DNA of 64,000 nucleotides from Litsea cubeba (taxonomy: Eukaryota; Streptophyta; Magnoliopsida; Laurales; Lauraceae), in the NCBI GenBank assembly GCA_012931725.1, contig CM022949.1, positions 24,152,806 to 24,216,805 on the forward strand. Reading direction: 5' to 3'. A model generated the notes under the pieces. That model saw only the letters and a program-made list of their open reading frames with translations. It was not told the DNA's origin and did not search any database. Every line of letters begins with the position of its first letter. Position 1 is the stretch's first letter. The position numbers were made by a program, and so were the translations under genes. Of this stretch, positions 59,135 through 64,000 are shown piece by piece.

Positions 59135-59627
59135 GTTTTATCCTTTCCTTATATCCCTCTTCTTCCACTTGGGTGAGCATGTCACTACTGGGAGTTCCCA
59201 TCACCGTGGATCTCTATCTCTTACCATTAGAAGGGTGTGATGATGTTCTTGAGGCTCAGTGGCTGAGAACCCCTGGACCGATAATCTGGGATTTCTCTAA
59301 ACTCCTAATGAAGTTTCAAGTTAGAGACAAGGAAGTGGTACTGCAAGGAATTTCTACATCAGAAATGAAACCTCCTAGTTATGAAGAAGTCAGCAAGGAA
59401 GTAAAGAAGACGAGGCAAGGAGCTTTGTTTTTGTTTTTTTTAGAAAATACAAGGAGCTTTGTTGAAACTTTATTATCTTTCAATAGAGGGCCCACGTATC
59501 CACACTATCCACACCAACCCCCAGCTGCAGTCAATTTTAGCATCACACAAGGATGTCTTTGAGGAACCCAAAGGCATGCCCCCACCCAGGTCACATGACC
59601 ATAGAATTCCATTGATTCCGGGCAAGG

Positions 59628-59933
59628 CAAGGCCGGTTCTAAGGGGTAGTCAACCTAGGCAGCCGCCAAGGGCCGTTCGGTGTGACCAGTACTACACTAG
59701 GCCCAATTTGATAAAAATGAATTTACAATTTTACATGGAGTCGAACTTGGGTTGAAATTAAAAAAATGTAGGATTATCACCAGGAGATCACTCACACTTT
59801 TATGTTAAGAGAGCCATAAAATTATTTATTACTCTTATAATAACATGCACATAATTTTTTTACTAGATTCTTTGTCTACCTAAGCCTAATTTAAGAGCTC
59901 ACTAGGGCCCCCACAATCTCAGAGCCGGCGCTG
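59628..59933. mobile_element. hAT-like MITE inserted in the Gypsy fragment, about 306 bp
   Basis: The left end CAAGGCCGGTTCTAAGGGG and the complement of the right end (CAGCGCCGGCTCTGAGATTG) are imperfect inverted repeats of a hAT-like type. It interrupts the pol reading at LIPG, which resumes after it as a similar TGATACCAGG. An exact 8-bp target duplication is not visible. Confidence 0.65.
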
Positions 59934-60220
59934 ATACCAGGAGGTGGGCCTGTATGTGTCCGTTGCCATATAGATATCCACATTTTTCAAAAAAGTGAGA
60001 TCGAGCGGATAGTTTTTGATATGACGTCAACTGGCACAATGCCCCCAAGTAACAGCCCATAGCCCCATACTCATCACCGGTCCTCCTCGTCAAAAAGCAT
60101 GATGGATCATGGAGGCTATGCGTTGATTAGATGTCATTAAATCAAATAAACATCAACGATAAATTCCCTATTCCGGTGATTGATGAATTACATGGGGCTC
60201 ACTTCTTCTCTAAGCTTGAT

Positions 60221-60380
60221 CTACGGTCAGGATACCATCAAATACGCATGAATCCATGTGACATCTCCAAGACAGCATTTTGGAACCATGGACGCTTGAT
60301 CTACGGTCAGGATACCATCAAATACGCATGAATCCAAGTGACATCTCTAAGACAGCATTTCGGAACCATGGACACTGCGA
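60221..60380. repeat. 80-bp tandem duplication in the Gypsy RT
   Basis: CTACGGTCAGGATACCATCA starts at 60221 and again at 60301. The two copies differ at a few bases. It duplicates the RSGYHQIRM region and breaks the frame. Confidence 0.9.
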
Positions 60381-60720
60381 CGCTCCATCAACCTTCGAGT
60401 CCTTGATGAATGAAATTTTCAAGGAATACCTACATAAGTTCATTTTGGTTCTTTGATGATACTTTAATTTATAGTCATAATTGAGAGGATCATTTATTCT
60501 ATATTCAGGTGGCCTTATCCATCCTGGGGGGCCACAAGTTATTTGTGAAGATGGAGAAGTGTCAATTTGGCCATGCACAAGTCAATTACCTTGGGCATGT
60601 TACTTCTAAACATGGTGTTGCTGTGGATCCTGACAAGATATCGGCCATGATTGAGTGGCCCAAGCCCACTTCCCCTAAGGCCATAGGTGGGTTCCTTGGG
60701 CTGACCGGGTACTACATGTA

Positions 60721-62391
60721 GCATTGAATGGCTTTTGGCTGGTTTTCATCACATTCGAAATACCCAACTTCATCTCACCATCCGCAACATCTTCTTGTCA
60801 AAATCACTTACTACAAAGTACAAACTATATTATTATGGGGTTTGATTTGTGTTTAGGGCTTCTTTGTTTGAATGGATTGGAATTTAATTATAGGATGGGT
60901 TTCAACAAAGGAATGCAACAAGTAAAGTAAAAAAAAAAAAAGGGAGATTAATGTGGTCATAGAATGGAATGGATTGAAACAAGAACAAGAAAAACAGGAG
61001 AGAAGACAAGTTTATGTTCAGAGGAAGAACAACTCTCTTTCTCCCTTTTATGAGAATCAAGTAAAAGGTACAAGAATTCCTATGAGTGGAGGAACCTTGG
61101 CCTGCCTTTATATTATTGAAAAATCTCATCCATTCAATGAACACCTTATCTTGCAAGGATATCTCCCAATTATAATCAAATTTGATTATTAGTCATTTTT
61201 CAAGCTTTAGATGGTGAATGGGTCTCATGCATCCATGGTGCCGAGGATACACATGATGATGATCATTCGAGTTGAAGTTGTTTCTCCGGGTCATCTACAA
61301 AATAAAGGTCTCCTTATTGTGACCTAAAGCTCAAAGCTAAGTCCACCGATTAGGTCCAAGTCTGTTAATAGACTAACAAAGCAAGTGGAGATATTTCCTA
61401 TAAATGTCTCTTTCCTCCATAATATATCCCATGTGGGATGTAGGCAACCTATAAAAAAAAAAAAAAAAAAAAAGGCAAGTTTCCAAGTAAGAAATGGGTT
61501 CTCAAAAGAGTTATTTTCCGTAGGATTTTTAATTCTTTTTCTACATGAAAAATATATGAATATAAAAAATTCTTTCCAAGAAAATAAAATCAAAACTCTG
61601 AATTTCTTATTTTTGAAAATTTCCAACACAGGACAGAGTACCTAGGAAATCCGGGTGCTGAAGATTGAAACTTTTTTAGGAAAATTTATGTGGCCCATCC
61701 ACCTTCAGGTCATTAGAGAATTAATATGGTTATTAGAACTCTTTGGTACAGTTTGGTCTTATCACTTATGGACACAACTTTGGAGTATAGGAATGCACTT
61801 TAGTGAGTCATTTTTAGGATGCCACCTGTGGAGCCTGTCTGGAAGTATATAATTTGAAAAGTTTCCAATGACTTATTTGTGCAAAATAAATAAGTAATAA
61901 ATCAAATAAAATCTATAACGAGTACTGATGAAATCCACCCAATCAAGAGTATTGGTTTGAGGACTTCCAGTCTTCCATATCCTAACACCAAATTTCTGCG
62001 TATATATATAAGCAACTGCCAAACAGCTTAGCTCAGAATATATTGAACTCTTCAAAATTGCCAAACATTTATAATATTGGAACATTATAATATTATACTA
62101 TTAGATTCTTTAAAATTTTATTCTATTATTATTTAAATATCTGCACATATGCTAAGGGGCCCTTAGTATTTGAAATGCAAGGGTGATGGCTAAATATTCA
62201 CATTCCATCTCCGGTTTATTCACCTTCCATTTAGGGGCGTACTAGCAGAACCCCATGGATAACCACGAAACCACCAAATGCACAGACTGATATGAATTAT
62301 TTTTAATAAATTTATTAATTAGTAAACTTGTGAGTCCTTTTTTTTGTTGCTAATTTGATCTTTATTTTTTTTTCAAATGTTTGATTCTTTA
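60721..62391. other. Intergenic region, no gene seen
   Basis: It contains A-rich runs (60,929-60,941 and 61,449-61,471) and a Harbinger-like GGGCTTCTTTGTTTGAATGG near 60,856 without a matching far end. I recognise no coding sequence. Confidence 0.35.
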
Positions 62392-64000
62392 GGTGAGGCA
62401 TGAATTGATTAAGAAAGATCAAATGATCATAGACCTAACAAATTGACCTAATATATTTAAGTGGGACCAAGATGAATGGGGTCCATCATCTCTATTCTAA
62501 CCGTTCATAAAATCATATGATGCGGGCTGGGACCCATTAATTGATTGATAAATATCAAATGATCAAATGATCATAGACCTCTCAAATTAACCAAACCTAA
62601 CATATTTAAGTGGGACCCCCAAGATGAATGGGGTCCACCATCTATATTCTAACCGTCCATAAAACCATATTATGCGGGATGAGACCCATAAATTGATTAA
62701 GAAAGATCAAATGATCAAATGATCGTATACCTAACAAATTGACTTAATGTATTTAAGTGGGACCCAGATGAATGGGGTCCACCATCTTTATTCTAACCGT
62801 CCATAAAATCAAATGATGCTGGCTGGGACCCATTAATTGATTGATAAAGATCAAATGATCATAGACCTCTCAAATTGACCAAACCTAACCTATTTAAGTG
62901 GGACCCTCAAGATGAATGGGTCCACCATCAATATTCTAACCATCTATGAAACAATATGATGCGGGATGGACCCATGAATTGCTTGATAAAGATCGAAGGA
63001 TCAAATGATCATAGACCTCACAAATTGACCAAACCTAACATATTTAAGTGGGACCCCCAAGATGAATGGGGTCCACCATCTATATTCTAACCGTCCATAA
63101 AACCATATTATGCGGGATGAGACCCATGAATTGATTAAGAAAGATCAAATGATCGTAGACCTAACAAATTGACTTAATGTATTTAAGTGGGACCCAGATG
63201 AATGGGGTCCACCATCTTTATTCTAACCGTCCATAAAATCAAATGATGCTGGCTGGGACCCATTAATTGATTGATAAAGATCAAATGATCATAGACCTCT
63301 CAAATTGACCAAACCTAACCTATTTAAGTGGGACCCCCAAGATGAATGGGGTCCACCATCTATATTCTAACCGTCCATGAAACAATATGATGCGGGATGG
63401 ATCCATGAATTGCTTGATAAAGATCCAAGGATCTAATAATCATAGACCTCACAAATTGACCAAACATAACCTATTTAAGTGGAACCCCCCAAATGAATGG
63501 GGTCCACCATCTCTATTCTAACCGTCCAAAAAACTATATTATGAGGGATGGGACCCATGAATTGATTTAAAAAGATCAAATGATCGTAGACCTAACAAAT
63601 TGACCAAATATTTTTAAGTGGGACCCAAATGAATGGGGTCCACGATCTTTATTCTAACCGTCCATAAAATCAAATGATGCGGGCCGGGACCCATGAATTG
63701 ATTGATAAAGATCAAATAGTTAAATGATCATAGACCTCTCAAATTGACCAAACCTAACCTATTTAAGTGGGACCCCCAAGATGAATAGGGTCCACCATCT
63801 ATATTCTAACCGTCCATGAAACAATATGATGCGGGATGGACCTATGAATTGCTTGATAAAGATCAAATGATCAAATAATCATAGATCTCACAAATTGACC
63901 AAACATAACCTATTTAAGTGGAACCCCCCAGATGAATGGGGTCCACCATCTCTATTCTAACCATCCAAAAAATCATATTATGCGAGATGGGACCCATGAA
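62392..64000. repeat. Satellite array, about 145-bp units with 430-bp higher order, open at the right edge
   Basis: About eleven units share TTTAAGTGGGACCC, GATGAATGGGGTCCACCATC, TATTCTAACCGTCCAT, GATGCGGG.TGGGACCCAT and AAAGATCAAATGATCATAGA. The marker ACCTAACAAATTGAC(T/C) recurs at about 62,741, 63,171 and 63,602, a 430-bp period made of three subunits. Short duplications of AAATGATC vary between units. The array continues past the window. Confidence 0.95.

Larger units (their letters stand above)
59179..60720 (+). pseudogene. Decayed Ty3/Gypsy pol fragment (protease end and RT)
   Basis: Gypsy pol wording in several frames: VPITVDLYLLPLEGCDDVL and AQWLRT (protease/linker), HKDVFEEPKGMPPPRSHDHR (59,549), SSPVLLVKKHDGSWRLCVD-like text at about 60,080, FPIPVIDELHGAHFFSKLDL, LRSGYHQIRM, FDDTLIYS, VEMEKCQFG-like text and YLGHVTSKHGVAVDP, KISAMIEWPKPTSPK, FLGLTGYYM. 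Stops and shifts are frequent. It is split by the insert at 59,628-59,933 and carries an 80-bp tandem duplication. It is unrelated to the Tat element beside it and probably older. Confidence 0.9.

Noticed and set aside
61385..61645. Opposite ORFs around a long A run
   Set aside because: Lys/Phe runs from poly(A); no recognisable protein.

Overview
The window is nuclear DNA from a flowering plant. It carries widely spaced multi-exon genes with plant-type GT/AG introns, Copia and Gypsy retrotransposons of plant lineages, a tRNA-derived SINE, many MITEs and a satellite array. There are no operons, tRNAs, rRNAs or CRISPR arrays. The lineage cannot be fixed from sequence alone; the long introns and dense non-autonomous DNA transposons suit a large woody-plant genome.

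Two host genes can be assembled, both on the minus strand. (1) A complete 13-exon DUF707 (PF05212-type) gene runs from 15,888 down to 1,187. Its exons total 1,185 nt, every splice phase agrees, and the inferred protein is 394 aa with one N-terminal membrane anchor. (2) A divergent SWEET (MtN3/saliva) sugar transporter runs from 36,336 to about 23,150. It has six transporter exons, including a 37-nt second exon, keeps the proline tetrad and pocket residues, and continues into a coiled-coil C-terminal tail. That tail runs into a 250-bp inverted repeat that looks identical by eye, with a 39-nt loop, and a tail-like ORF continues beyond it to 22,515. The 9.3-kb third SWEET intron holds a 5'-truncated Copia element, a second Copia fragment and several MITEs. 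Its fifth intron holds a folded Copia RT fragment and an LTR-like stretch. A single exon-like block at 374-519 suggests a third gene extending off the left edge.

Between the two genes, most of DUF707 intron 6 (11.5-14.0 kb) is present again as a diverged direct copy at 18.3-20.5 kb. From 36.6 to 46.4 kb the sequence is intergenic and rich in repeats: a TTA/TAA-flanked element pair, a fold-back block of short degenerate repeats, a SINE with a 15-bp target duplication, and a MULE-type MITE with a 9-bp target duplication.

From 46,456 to 59,134 lies a young 12.7-kb Ty3/Gypsy element of the Tat type, oriented minus, with a GTTTT target duplication and LTRs that differ by one seen indel. It has gag and pol with an extra RNase H, and between pol and the 3' LTR a reverse-oriented, intron-containing gene plus 41-bp and 104-bp tandem arrays. 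It lies beside a decayed Gypsy fragment (59.2-60.7 kb). The right end (62.4-64.0 kb) is a satellite of about 145-bp units with a 430-bp higher-order period that runs out of the window.
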